Source: a virus. From it: 23,213 bases of DNA. Below, in pieces: positions 9,001 through 16,100 of this stretch. Each line of letters opens with the position of its first letter. Position 1 is the first letter of the stretch. Below the pieces are notes generated by a model. It made no database searches and was not told the origin of the DNA. It saw nothing but the letters and a program-made list of their open reading frames with translations. The position numbers and the translations under genes were made by a program. The stretch lies in IMG/VR virus record IMGVR_UViG_3300009481_001819, positions 1 through 23,213 of that record; one strand, given 5' to 3'.

Positions 9001-11172
9001 TACAGATTGATCAGAAAGAATAAACTCTCTAAACGCATTGCGTGAGGTCTTCGCAGCTCCTACAAGCTCAATAGCATCTTTTTTTAGTTTGTTATCCTGA
9101 GCTATGTAAGGCATCATAGCTTCGACTACTTTTTGTGCTTGACTGTCAGCTGCCTCAACATCTTTTTCTATCGCATCTATCTTTTCCTGAAGCACTTCTC
9201 CGGCAACAATTTTGTCGCCTATCTTTTCCCCAACGGAATTTCGCAGTATTTCAATGGCCTTCTTTTTTCCGGTTGATTTGCCGTATATACTCAGAAAATC
9301 ACCGAGACCTACATTTTCTCCGTCGTAGGGGATTTTTAAGCTGTTTAGCTTTTTGGTATTTTCTTTACTTGGATCACCGACCCATTCAGCAATCTGATCC
9401 ACCATCTGATCAGATACCATACGGTCTTCTTCGTTATCGCTCTGATAGCCAGATGCAATTTTCCCGGTTACTTTATCGGCTATTTCCTCACCACGAGTCT
9501 CCCTGACGTTAGCTCTATTAGCTATTTCTTTTAAAGTTCTATTCTTCTTCCCTCTTCCACTCATCGACTTGATAGATCTACCAGTAGCACCTAGCACAAG
9601 CATTGATGCCCCAGTAGCTTTCCATGTCTCCATTATCCTTCCTTTGACATCAATAGGCACATCAAGATCGTTGATCTCATTACCTATATGCTCACCGATC
9701 ATTGTTAATGATTCCTGAGCCACTTCCTGAGCTGTTTCCTTGGCAGCATTAATAGTGCTAGACTTTGTCCCCTGCCAAAGATTCTTGCCTCCCTGAATGA
9801 ACTTCTGAGACATTGATGTGTTTCTTTGTTTAACTACATCGAAAGCTTGTTTCAAACGCCCTTGTTGATTTGGCTTCAGATTCTTAAACCAAGAAGATTT
9901 CATGCTTTTAACCTGAAATCGTTCAATCGCTGCAACTGGAATGGCTGCTATAGAAGACACTGCATTAGCGCTGTCAGTGCTGGCACCATTCTCTACCATC
10001 TGGTCATAGATTGCATCTTTAGACTGTGCCCACCAGAACGTAGTTGACCCGACAGCTGCTGCCCGACCTGCCCCTTTTGCACCGACCTTAAGTGCTGTTT
10101 CGGCACCCTTCTTTGCAAGAGCACCAGTTCCCAGACCACTTATCATGCCGGGAGCTATTTCTAAGGCACCAGTAACAGCTCCTTCAAACCCGCCCAACCA
10201 CTCACTCCCAGTTGGAGCTGTGGTCTTTCTTTGTCTCTCTATTAAGTACTCAGCAAAATCTATCTCTGCCTGATCTAGTTTATCTTGCTCGGTATCTTCG
10301 TTTATTAGTCCAACCCATTGACCCAACTGCGTAGCAGCGTCACCAATCGACTCTCCTGTTTCCACAAAGCCCTTTTCGTAAAACGCATTCCAAGAACGAC
10401 CAAATAATCCAGCTTGCACTTGATTTTCATTGGATACATTTAGCATTGCCTCAAAGAAGTCTCCCTTCTCATCATCAGGCATACCATTCACCATCTGAAA
10501 AACGGTTTCTTTGGCATCGTTGCCGGGGTCATACATCTGAGCAATATTACTAGCCGCTTTAGCTAAGGTAAATGCCTTCAGCTGCTTCTTAAACCTTTCA
10601 TGGTCAAACGGTTGATCTGGATAGTCTGCCCTGGCTTTTCTCTCAGCAGCAACAGCCGCCTGTTCAAGCCAATAATCATCAACAGCGGTATTGTCATCAC
10701 TGCTTTTAGTAATGTGATATCCTGCATAGCGGTCAGGATCGATCTTACCTTCAGTCCAGCTACCTATAAATGTGTCATGTAGATAAGAACCTGCACCTCC
10801 ACGATCTATGTTTCGGCCTACGTCTATTGACCCATCTTCATTAAACTGCAAAGGGGCGACAGAAATCTTAGATTCCATTGCGAGCTTCTTAGCGGATTCT
10901 CGCTCAAAGTCACGACCACCTACGGCACGAATATCAGTGCCTGTGAACCGAGGCTTGTATATGCGAGCCTCGTGCTCTTCTTTAATGCGTTGCTGCTCAG
11001 CTGCAGCTGCCTGCTTTTCAGGAACGCCGGACCATTTGCCGCCAGACGGAGCCGGTGGGAGCACCGGCTTCCTCTCAGCAATAGATTTCTTTTCTTCTTC
11101 TTCTACAGACTGTTGCTTATAGAGATTGTCGTATAAATCCGACGCACTGAAATACTTAATTTCATCTGGCAT
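1..11172 (-). CDS. Giant phage protein, zincin-containing polyvalent/ejection type (3' truncated)
   Basis: The frame is open from ATG 11172 to the left edge: 3724 codons and no stop. The start is secure: AAAGGT lies 6 nt upstream, an in-frame TAG sits at 11193-11191, and no other start codon lies between. Visible from N to C: charged helical region; hydrophobic Gly/Ala-rich segment about residues 325-410, possibly membrane-active; acidic and Lys-rich linkers (SKKKAKKKK at about 1088); coiled coil about 2170-2275; a probable metallopeptidase domain about 2605-2800 with HELVH at 2742-2746, followed by FDTG, and a candidate third zinc ligand Glu2778 in SEDIAIALEYW; Lys/Glu helices 2860-2915; YYVNRSY at 3128-3134; TVLSAKTVSRN near 3440-3455; FGNFPVW near 3685. 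The late motifs resemble regions of phage large polyvalent proteins. It follows nozzle and coiled-coil genes, the slot of T7 gp15/gp16 internal proteins, so ejection with the DNA is inferred. Substrate is unknown. The C-terminus is not in the window. Confidence 0.9.
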   Translation of the reverse strand, partial: MPDEIKYFSASDLYDNLYKQQSVEEEEKKSIAERKPVLPPAPSGGKWSGVPEKQAAAAEQQRIKEEHEARIYKPRFTGTDIRAVGGRDFERESAKKLAMESKISVAPLQFNEDGSIDVGRNIDRGGAGSYLHDTFIGSWTEGKIDPDRYAGYHITKSSDDNTAVDDYWLEQAAVAAERKARADYPDQPFDHERFKKQLKAFTLAKAASNIAQMYDPGNDAKETVFQMVNGMPDDEKGDFFEAMLNVSNENQVQAGLFGRSWNAFYEKGFVETGESIGDAATQLGQWVGLINEDTEQDKLDQAEIDFAEYLIERQRKTTAPTGSEWLGGFEGAVTGALEIAPGMISGLGTGALAKKGAETALKVGAKGAGRAAAVGSTTFWWAQSKDAIYDQMVENGASTDSANAVSSIAAIPVAAIERFQVKSMKSSWFKNLKPNQQGRLKQAFDVVKQRNTSMSQKFIQGGKNLWQGTKSSTINAAKETAQEVAQESLTMIGEHIGNEINDLDVPIDVKGRIMETWKATGASMLVLGATGRSIKSMSGRGKKNRTLKEIANRANVRETRGEEIADKVTGKIASGYQSDNEEDRMVSDQMVDQIAEWVGDPSKENTKKLNSLKIPYDGENVGLGDFLSIYGKSTGKKKAIEILRNSVGEKIGDKIVAGEVLQEKIDAIEKDVEAADSQAQKVVEAMMPYIAQDNKLKKDAIELVGAAKTSRNAFREFILSDQSVFNPDGSINSDVPRGRMILSIMETMEESERDSQQDADVLSQMDDGGKFISPSILIQMEKDNFEKWAVEQGASQQELSVHSREKLIDKYSEWANTRDRLRFLLPTNLEKAGLKTNLQREAFSSQLHDALVETVENVDAERNQEVNNTIEDLLQRKRKDNLRSVIQRQADELAVDEELEFEEGTEEAELLEEMREERVEQGELIAPESIQGVKDVAIKELESGGVSEDVAAQIAQDLDAIDSRDPIKRDNAQKRVMGFLNNQSLGRQSKIAKKDFVQDESQLKQAKQMGDQFRELVDAGYLENLNEWTDFDVEAMWEGSDLNTDAVFGTAVEVMLRQNRGEQLTDNQINEIIFEQHTGNKIQYRDASKKKAKKKKGDKQQELISKEAAQEAAEPQIVSAVDEINQFAVDVSKIDPLISDQDAEEAFNEIADDMIQTANESGMGREKFQAALKDTNLSNDEINLAMARYDNTAKADIEVEEVGEEAFEGEDVEVSDELQPIGEVFRGSAVEFGSRRSGYAELVKTAGTNFTPANAGGEVELAADAREFGEAVNQHFVISSLVNKNAINLSQTKGEVEYTGRDSGTTHTVILPKKNKTAGTISINPAKVIKQLNFESSARDYDGKESDERAEAPKLQLKNIKIADSIPQELAQQIADAIKSGKRVNIFYDPANQGKNIDVMSQVLDLLDSDTQWETTFATHAGGFNAKLVNVRFLKKGTERRAPNAETKFDISDQLISPVKTDPKAGARIQPEPEVETEAPPEKTVTRKQKQEEVVKAKFGDDLKEVELSSLELPKYSHKTKLENRLTGEAQKVQTVTYYDKTGKEITADIYQDLDSDGNKIYKAYREPKGDGKTSKTLVRGDENVRTIEEAYDKLWDNKDVKNFIGISKLQSKAPTLFNYRDDAQRQIIYDLSEAAVNDLNELINSKIYFGVFDSLAGIKGTKYTAQNIMRLVREEVGDKPDYAIVLLEQIRQYVEFQNNELESIDDTYHTLYGDDATPPTLSQIKTLKDKGGTVKLAGTDKRTTDTEQILNQAGPEQAAWMEAEGQAPGRAWGNQTDTYFTQVELKEKLVQLRKDWMDPEYIIRESQGFYKDVVSFDKDDDGVIRPYVQGVSVEEELSDVPEDPNAAFQEAATEEVESQQEKQSGPKVITTWDKEQLENSLKAAAAYGNTYLDILGREEYGALTSDQKFDSTLMDTANAVGNIGWQEGISDEGSFVLQSIEGVELDTTASKGNQKKEVVISLVWNKLYDRYSIATTYADGTHFNAFVAISMGRDEWIEKQVKETQGYDSIEELVNAAPRDLKMYQDQHRRYVEEARKVLSDSQFPSVVQAQYPDLFNKDFIKQEEVLEKAWNEQEIEEFNEALEIVVDDFIDDAILESNGDSKILRGLIKEALSDHEDTLMNLANSSYKIENKVLRKFNTEDGVAWILDNWHGVLKRVVEARKEELKRPESFLADEEDREVQDLKVTASNLYAAVGRAQEEGNTEQAEKLLASYEEAQAKAEEAERKYNEKYDPEAGIEETPKDRAERLDKQQAELEQPEQAEQQKEDLSYREGLWMPKPVSRKERVPAKLEFRSEGQRIAFEDGDPYHNTVRQEGSNPPGLHFIAEYENGFILLTEKDYNRRYGWSHSYNKADRHRFEGGKEYLVDAGNTLAGVERNSETGEWVEPETNLGEFLGFAPVSESRYGKAAILHRTGPFFYNDKLNENSKFSATAERLKHVQKIYELLPIDITEGAMGQDVVTGTLYNDIILSADSVADLVSEGKSWQEAFEEVVGESDKVAADIKKFTGLEAGELFKQIMEGPDPSKPLKTEGGFELGREMREQRAPDPIADVDLNDMPDTFQLEQEVERPPQPEFDNTGKGSEKRMFEGMDADPKQTDLDFEARITVPDKLAKQVMAEVSKLTAADIQEAFPGSVVTETEFGFEIKLGDNRVPIVFRTAVTVSEKGARNIWKNSYSKLPGWEAYTEQDFVDSMTSEGSQGLMIIPVAGTKDVAPMERLGILGLMQVKAGQNRRETLSTIRHELVHLAFDTGLWTEQEKAALVRRFSDPNASRTQQSEDIAIALEYWKEPGVLQKFADWINEILHKLTGGTLTLSNSDVQRLLTSESVWQRDPSTKVKPTDWGEPQIGSDISLSADPERSPYLEKKKELKKVKRAIARAIKKGDDVEEERLLEQRKQLILDLEEIIRENARNIPGMRPEQMDIGESVLEGLAKEFDTEYDELVKGWLKRKSKFNFAKVRQVSRDTFAKTISDVPKTLSAFILEAYDVPAKSGTAKRKIMRKLKEAKMGFMNYHNQQRARSMSKMDKARKKLTTKDLNPILKEYFFKYLTGTKGLQGGLSIGDALKKYIPDSSKRESIVEALREYEEALNEAREHIDALSEEGINIGLFQRPGEDLNLLEITIDENLGYYVNRSYALFETPAKYHDFLQNTTEGKALVKRAAAKVHEQNQGEDRVKAEIAAIRELFKKDGLFYEEGKKKRKEIRADIAAVIKGLDKLPDGRRISAERAAEIKEKMNSDAFKEDGPKYKSIVTQEMSRYKTSMMMTPNGQKEVENQLGDMDLATEQEALDEVNRIIEGHYNSAMGSVSGAEQDLGVLQERKKINKEFLELFGEVRDAPASYAITTGKLAQMISINSLQKSIVKSGIFGGQLRTPEQGSAPNITTELLGPQWGALEGYWVHKDAMKAINEISGRGGKIGELMRGDGPVGYILTGMVAMSNAARMNKTVLSAKTVSRNMTEALIQGFINGSFSLGRLSQSYATASYIAGEKNPALKWGMNPTVATLDKLLQFNKDYKVDEELSEFLVKSGVVGNDDWRVVEEQIQMTLDQFSDVNSLIPDGVAKEQDDRKILEKFSDFLKSNRGDPSVPNATRRERARRKFNELIGYITNNKLVKDQGSMYRIPDDVLKVNTFLTEVSILTRAYAGTKTKMQIWEEAGERTKRTTPTATRVPKLVKGLSAVPLFGNFPVWTTSFIQSTVGAYQIAYEDIKSGNQVLRRSGQMRLARIS
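7103..7126 (-). other. Intragenic hairpin, 9-bp perfect stem, 6-nt loop
   Basis: AGCTGAAGC and GCTTCAGCT flank a six-base loop inside the giant gene. It is the longest of a set of perfect stem-loops found inside coding regions of this window. The others, with 8-bp stems, are at 1043-1064, 2194-2215, 5116-5138, 5614-5635, 8490-8511, 9392-9415, 11050-11069, 13226-13246, 20212-20232, 22030-22049 and 22623-22644. None is followed by a T-run, so they are not ordinary terminators. Confidence 0.6.
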
Positions 11173-11240
11173 TTTGAGACCTTTAGGAAGCTATCAACTA
11201 AAAGTTGTTGTTTAAGTGTTGTTTTTATTCTGGACGAATC
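11173..11240 (-). promoter_or_regulatory. Leader and RBS of the giant gene
   Basis: This 68-bp gap is the largest in the run from the 65-aa gene to the giant; the others are 10 bp or less, or overlaps. On the minus strand it carries AAAGGT (11184-11179) six bases before the ATG. It also holds two short perfect inverted repeats: 11247-11235 (5-bp stem, 3-nt loop, overlapping the stop codon of the preceding gene) and 11207-11195 (CAACT/AGTTG, 3-nt loop). The rest is A-rich. I see no convincing sigma70 promoter and no intrinsic terminator, since neither hairpin is GC-rich nor followed by a T-run. Confidence 0.5.
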
Positions 11241-13178
11241 TTATTCGAAAGGGTTCGGCCCCATCTTAAAGATCTTCTCCTCTAGCTCTTGAGCAGCTTT
11301 GAGCTCTTCCGGTGTAAGCGTATCCACTGGCTTCATCGGAGCGCCCCGTATTACGTCATCAACCATCAATTCCGTGGCCCCTAGTGGTTCCGGCGGTACA
11401 GAAATGGGTTCGCCGTCCGCACCTTTAATTATTTTGCCATCAACCGTAAAGAGTCTTCCGTCTGGTGACCTCCACATCGCCTGACCGGATTTGCTAATCT
11501 CAGGAGTTGAATTTTTTGGAACTCCAATGTGCCGTGCTCCTTCAAGTACTTGGCCCTGCATAGCAATAAGTTCATCCTCCCCGGCGGTACTTCCCAAAGA
11601 TTCAAGCTCTTTAAGCGAGTTGTTGTAAGCTTTTATAACTTTTGCCATTCTTTCCTTAGACATACCTTGAATCATTTCAGGATCTAACATATTACCCATT
11701 TGTTTGGCAATGTCTTTAGCGACCGAAAGATTCTTGTGGTTTAAGTCTAGCCGACCCTTGGACAACGGAATTGGCCCACTAGGAGGTTGTACAGGTACGT
11801 CAAGACGATCAATTGCACCGTCTGGACGCCTTGTGTAATCGCCATGTTCTGCATCTTCTTGATTTTCAAAAGGCCTGCCTTCAGAACCGACACCAGGAAT
11901 GTTAGGGCCTTGTGGATGAGTACCTAGTAACATATTCGGATCTCTAGCAGCCTCTTGATCCGCTGTCATCATAATATTTTCTTGTTCAACTTCCGATCTT
12001 TGATCAAAAGGAACAACGCCGTCCTGCTCTACTCCGTCTAGAACATTTGCTGCTGAAGGCGACCCCATTGCAGAGCCCGGCGCAACTTCAAGGCCGTAAC
12101 GATTACGCTCATGGGCTAATATCGCATCGTAATCCACTTCCCCATCTGGCCCGAGAGCCCATTTGGGAATTGAACTGTTGTAGCCTCCTGAGACGATATC
12201 CCCTTTGTTAGTGTATTTCTCGTACAGCTCCCTAGCGTCATCAGAGGCTTGCTTTTCATTTTCCCGTGTCTCTTTTTCAGTTTGTATGCGCAGTTGTTCA
12301 GCGTCATGTTTAGCGTCGGCTACATCTTTAGCACTCTGAATTTGAATTCTCTGTGGCGGGCCACCACTTGGATCAGGAATTATCTTAAATATATTATCTC
12401 CGTCTTCTTCTGTTTTGGTGTGAGCTTCTTGCCACTCCGCTACGTTCTTATACTTTACACCGTCTTCGCCCTCAGCGTCCCAGCGGTAAACATCTTGACC
12501 GTTGATTCGCTCAATAATGTAACCATTCTCTTTTCCTACGTAACCATCCTGATAACGAGCACCTCTTTTGTTTTCACTATCTAATGGAGAATTGAGTATT
12601 CCTTCTTGCTTATCTTTAAGTGGAGCAACGGCTTCGTCGTACTGCTCTTGGTTTATCTCCCCGTTCTGCATAGCAGTGTCTAGCTCTGCAATTTGACCAC
12701 TAATCTGATCATGCGCGTCTTTGCCTTGGGGAGTAAGGGTTCCGTAAAGATTGTTGCGTGCCTGAGCTGCTTGATCTCTTCTGATATTGTCAGCAGTTTG
12801 TTTATCTTCAAGCTCAAATCGGTTTTTTAGTTCGTCAAGATTGTTCTTGTGACCCATATCCATTAGGTCAACTCGTCTATCATGATCAATTGCATTTTGA
12901 TCAACTTGCCAGTCGTGCATCTTTTGGTCACGATCAACGTCAAATTGATTTGCCATCATCTGACGCTGCATACCAGCCTGATGGTCAAACTGCATCTTTT
13001 GGAAACCGGCATTAATATCGTCAATGTGCATAGCGGCACGCTGCTGTCGCTCAGCACGCTTTTCCTGCTGAGCTTCTAGCTCTCTACGACGACGATTAAT
13101 GTACTCGTTTTGCCCTGTCTTGTAAGCCAGACGGCCTACAGAGGTCATGCTAGGGCCATGTTCTACTACAATTCCCAT
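11241..13178 (-). CDS. Coiled-coil virion protein, probable internal/ejection protein (645 aa)
   Basis: The start is the first possible one: a TAA codon lies immediately upstream in frame. The previous gene's stop is 6 bp away, and a weak GGA about 9 nt upstream is the only ribosome site. Residues 1-26 form a distinct N-terminal motif (GIVVEHGPS then GRLAYKTGQNEY). Residues 27-145 are a highly charged Gln/Arg/Asp/Met-rich helix with Phe59, Phe64, Phe79 and Trp90, very likely coiled coil. Residues 200-280 look like a small beta-containing unit (ENGYIIERINGQDVYRW). A second charged helix covers about 280-335. A proline/glycine-rich linker follows, then a helical C-terminal third. No signal peptide and no catalytic motif. 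Its place between the 1751-aa protein and the giant suggests a partner in the same virion sub-assembly, comparable in position to T7 gp14/gp15. Function is inferred from context only. Confidence 0.8.
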   Translation of the reverse strand: MGIVVEHGPSMTSVGRLAYKTGQNEYINRRRRELEAQQEKRAERQQRAAMHIDDINAGFQKMQFDHQAGMQRQMMANQFDVDRDQKMHDWQVDQNAIDHDRRVDLMDMGHKNNLDELKNRFELEDKQTADNIRRDQAAQARNNLYGTLTPQGKDAHDQISGQIAELDTAMQNGEINQEQYDEAVAPLKDKQEGILNSPLDSENKRGARYQDGYVGKENGYIIERINGQDVYRWDAEGEDGVKYKNVAEWQEAHTKTEEDGDNIFKIIPDPSGGPPQRIQIQSAKDVADAKHDAEQLRIQTEKETRENEKQASDDARELYEKYTNKGDIVSGGYNSSIPKWALGPDGEVDYDAILAHERNRYGLEVAPGSAMGSPSAANVLDGVEQDGVVPFDQRSEVEQENIMMTADQEAARDPNMLLGTHPQGPNIPGVGSEGRPFENQEDAEHGDYTRRPDGAIDRLDVPVQPPSGPIPLSKGRLDLNHKNLSVAKDIAKQMGNMLDPEMIQGMSKERMAKVIKAYNNSLKELESLGSTAGEDELIAMQGQVLEGARHIGVPKNSTPEISKSGQAMWRSPDGRLFTVDGKIIKGADGEPISVPPEPLGATELMVDDVIRGAPMKPVDTLTPEELKAAQELEEKIFKMGPNPFE

Positions 13179-13184
13179 TTAGTC

Positions 13185-16100
13185 TTATCCGTATGTAAGC
13201 ATCGGTTTACGTTTCATGCCAGAGCCTTTGGCCTGTCGGGCCAAAGAGCTTAGCCCTCCCCCCTGTTTTTTGTAACGTGAAGCAGCATTACGCATTGCAC
13301 TGGCGTTTGATGACGAAGTTTGCATCGTGTTACCCAAAGCTCTGTTTTGTCTGGCAGTGAACTGCTTTTGCTGCATCCCTTGGTTGGGTTGGCGAACATT
13401 TATAGTTGTTGACCCCGAAGTCTGCCGAGTTTGCTGCGGCCTTTGTAAAAGCGACGTGTCCATACTGCCTGGATTGCGGCGATTGCCTTGCCCCATAATG
13501 AATTGTTTATCAGCTGCGGTAGGTTGCAATGATTGCTGATACTTGCTCCGCAAGTCATTAAGTCGTTGGTTACCAACAGCACCATGTTTATCACGAAGGA
13601 ATTTATCTTGACCTTGCTGATCACGCTGGAACTGCGAGGTCTGTGGTTGTGTCTCCCGATTACTCTGGCCTATCCTAAATCGCGCTTCAGCGTTAGCTTT
13701 TTCGTAGCCTTCCCCCCGTGCTTTATAGCGATCCAACCTTTCTCGCAATTCTGGGGGATGTTGTGCGTAAGCGTCGGTCTGAGGCTCATTCCTATTTGGC
13801 TGACCCTGAGCTTGAGCACTCAAACCCTGCAATGAACTCGGACTGCTTTGCTGCTGTTGCCGCTGACGAATCATATCGCCATAACCCTCCTGCCCGAACA
13901 TGGGGTTTTCAGGGGTTGCTTCAGGGCCTTGCTGCATACGTGATGCTTGAGGTTGACCCATTTGAGATGACGACTGCATTCGAAGTTCTCGGTCAGATAG
14001 CTGCATTGGATTGTTCTGGCTAGGGAATCCACGCAGTCTTTGGCTTCCGGTTCCCTCTTTGATCTGGTCGAATAATGCTACCTGATCTCGGGTGTTACCG
14101 CCCTCACCAAAGTTGGACTGCCATTTGTCCATGTCAGCCTTAAATTGACCAGCGTTCTGCATTCGCTGTTCAGGCGTCATCATGTCAAAGGTGCGTTTCA
14201 TGTTGTCAAGGAATTGCTGACCCTGATTATCTTGCCTTTTGAAGCCTCCACCGCCTTGCTGACCGCCACCTTGAGGCTGTGAACCCGCCGATGGTGGCAT
14301 CATGCCCATTCGCTTGTTAGCATTTTCTACAATCTCATCCTGCTTCTGGAGTTGCTCATTCCAAATGTCGCCTGCCATTCCCATGCCCGCTTGAACATCT
14401 GCGTTCCAAGGTGCATTAATAGGCATCATCTTATTCATCATTGATGCGTACTGGGCTGGGTCTGCGTCAGTACGTGGAGCATCAAGCTGATTACCCTGAG
14501 CAGGTTGCCCACCAGCAGGCTGCCCACCAGCATCCTGACCTCCCGCCGCTTGATTTCCACCTTGAGCAGCAAACGCTTGAACACCTGGGGGGAGTCCGTT
14601 GACACCACCACCTACGTTGCCACCTTGAGGTTGTTTAAAACTTACATCTGCGTTCGGGGGAGGGATTACTCCTTGAGATTGCGGCTGACCTTGAGCTTGT
14701 GCAGCTAACCCCTGAAGACCGCCACCCATGCCATCACCCATCTCAGCCGCAAGAGCCGCCTGTTCACCGCCGGGGTCAAGCTGTTGCTGCATAAACTGGG
14801 CGTATTGGGAATCGTCCATCCTTCCTAATCCGTCCGGTGTAAACACTCCGGTATCACCGCCACCGCCCGGACCTGCAGGTATGCCACCACCGCCACCACC
14901 GCCACCAATTGGGCCGCCTGTAGTAGGGTCTATGTTGGGTTCTAATGGGGGAGGATCATAACCAGGGGGATTGTTTTTACCGCCTTTACCGCCTTTACCG
15001 CCTTTACCACCTTTACCGCCTTTACCGCCACCCTTTGGTGGTTGAGTTGGATTCCCACCACCTGCTGTTCCAGTCCCTGCTCCTGCACCACCGCCAGCAC
15101 TACCACCGCCAGCACTACCACCTCCAGCACTACCACCGCCTTCTAGACCACCACCCATTCCTCCGGGGCCTTGGTTCGGGTTGTAGAATGGCCCACCGCC
15201 GCCAGGGTAACCACCCGGTGGACCCATTGAGCCTGGGCCTGTTCCGTCAATAACATCAACACCAGAATCTTTGTCTTGAAGTGAAACCTCGCTACCATTT
15301 ACAGTAACATCAACATTGACTTCGCCACCTTGAGCCTGTTGCACTGTAGCATTCTCTAAGGCTGCACCCAACGTACTGTTAGTAGATTCATAGGCTGATT
15401 GAGCAGCCGTATAGCCTTCTTGAGCAGCAGCAAGTGCTTCTGCGTTTCCGCTTTCAAGAGCTTCTTGCAGCTCTGTAGCTTTCTGCTCAAGAATTTCACG
15501 CTGCTCTTGTCGAACTGTGTCAGCAGCGTACATTTGGTCTCTAAATCTAATATCATCAGTGGCCCTAATATCTTCTAAAAATTTCTTCTGGAAGTCTTTG
15601 TCGGCATTTCTCCATTTATTTCTTTCGCCTTCCATGTCAAACATTTGTTGGCGACGAGCTTTTGCATCAGCGCGATTTTGATCCTGAACTTCTTTAGCCC
15701 TAGCTTGCTGTGCCATCATTTGCTGACGCATAAATGCCTGCTGCTGAGCCATTTGCTGTTGAGCAAATGTCGGCCCTGTTTGTCCGGCAGGCTGTGCTCC
15801 ACCAATACCTACTCCACCAACACCTTCTCCAGAAGCACCGGCAGCCATGATTAAATCAGCCATATCCTTTAGGCTTGGGGGAATGTCTTTCCTGTCTGCC
15901 ATAAACCCTAACTGGCCTCGTCTTGTTTCATCGCCACGAACGTCGTTGCGTTCGTTTGTTGCAAGACGACCTAACCCAATCTGAGCTTGTGTTCCAAAAT
16001 TAGTCGATTCCTGACCTAATCTTGAAGCTAATCCTTGGCCTGCAATTTGACCTTCCAGTCCTGTCAACTGGCGATCTGCGGCTGCACCTGCTGCTGCAGC

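Noticed and set aside
9392-9415. ATCTGATC/GATCAGAT inverted repeat as strong evidence for structured RNA
   Set aside because: It is AT-rich and arises partly from a direct repeat of ATCTGAT next to a palindrome, so I count it in the list but give it little weight.
1-11172. Giant protein as an N4-type virion RNA polymerase
   Set aside because: Size and position would fit, but I could not see the catalytic T7-like polymerase motifs in the translation; a profile search could still overturn this.
14880-15140. Collagen-like tail fibre domain in the Gly-rich segment
   Set aside because: The units are GGK and SAGGG, not sustained Gly-X-Y triplets with prolines, and no fibre tip or chaperone domain is seen.
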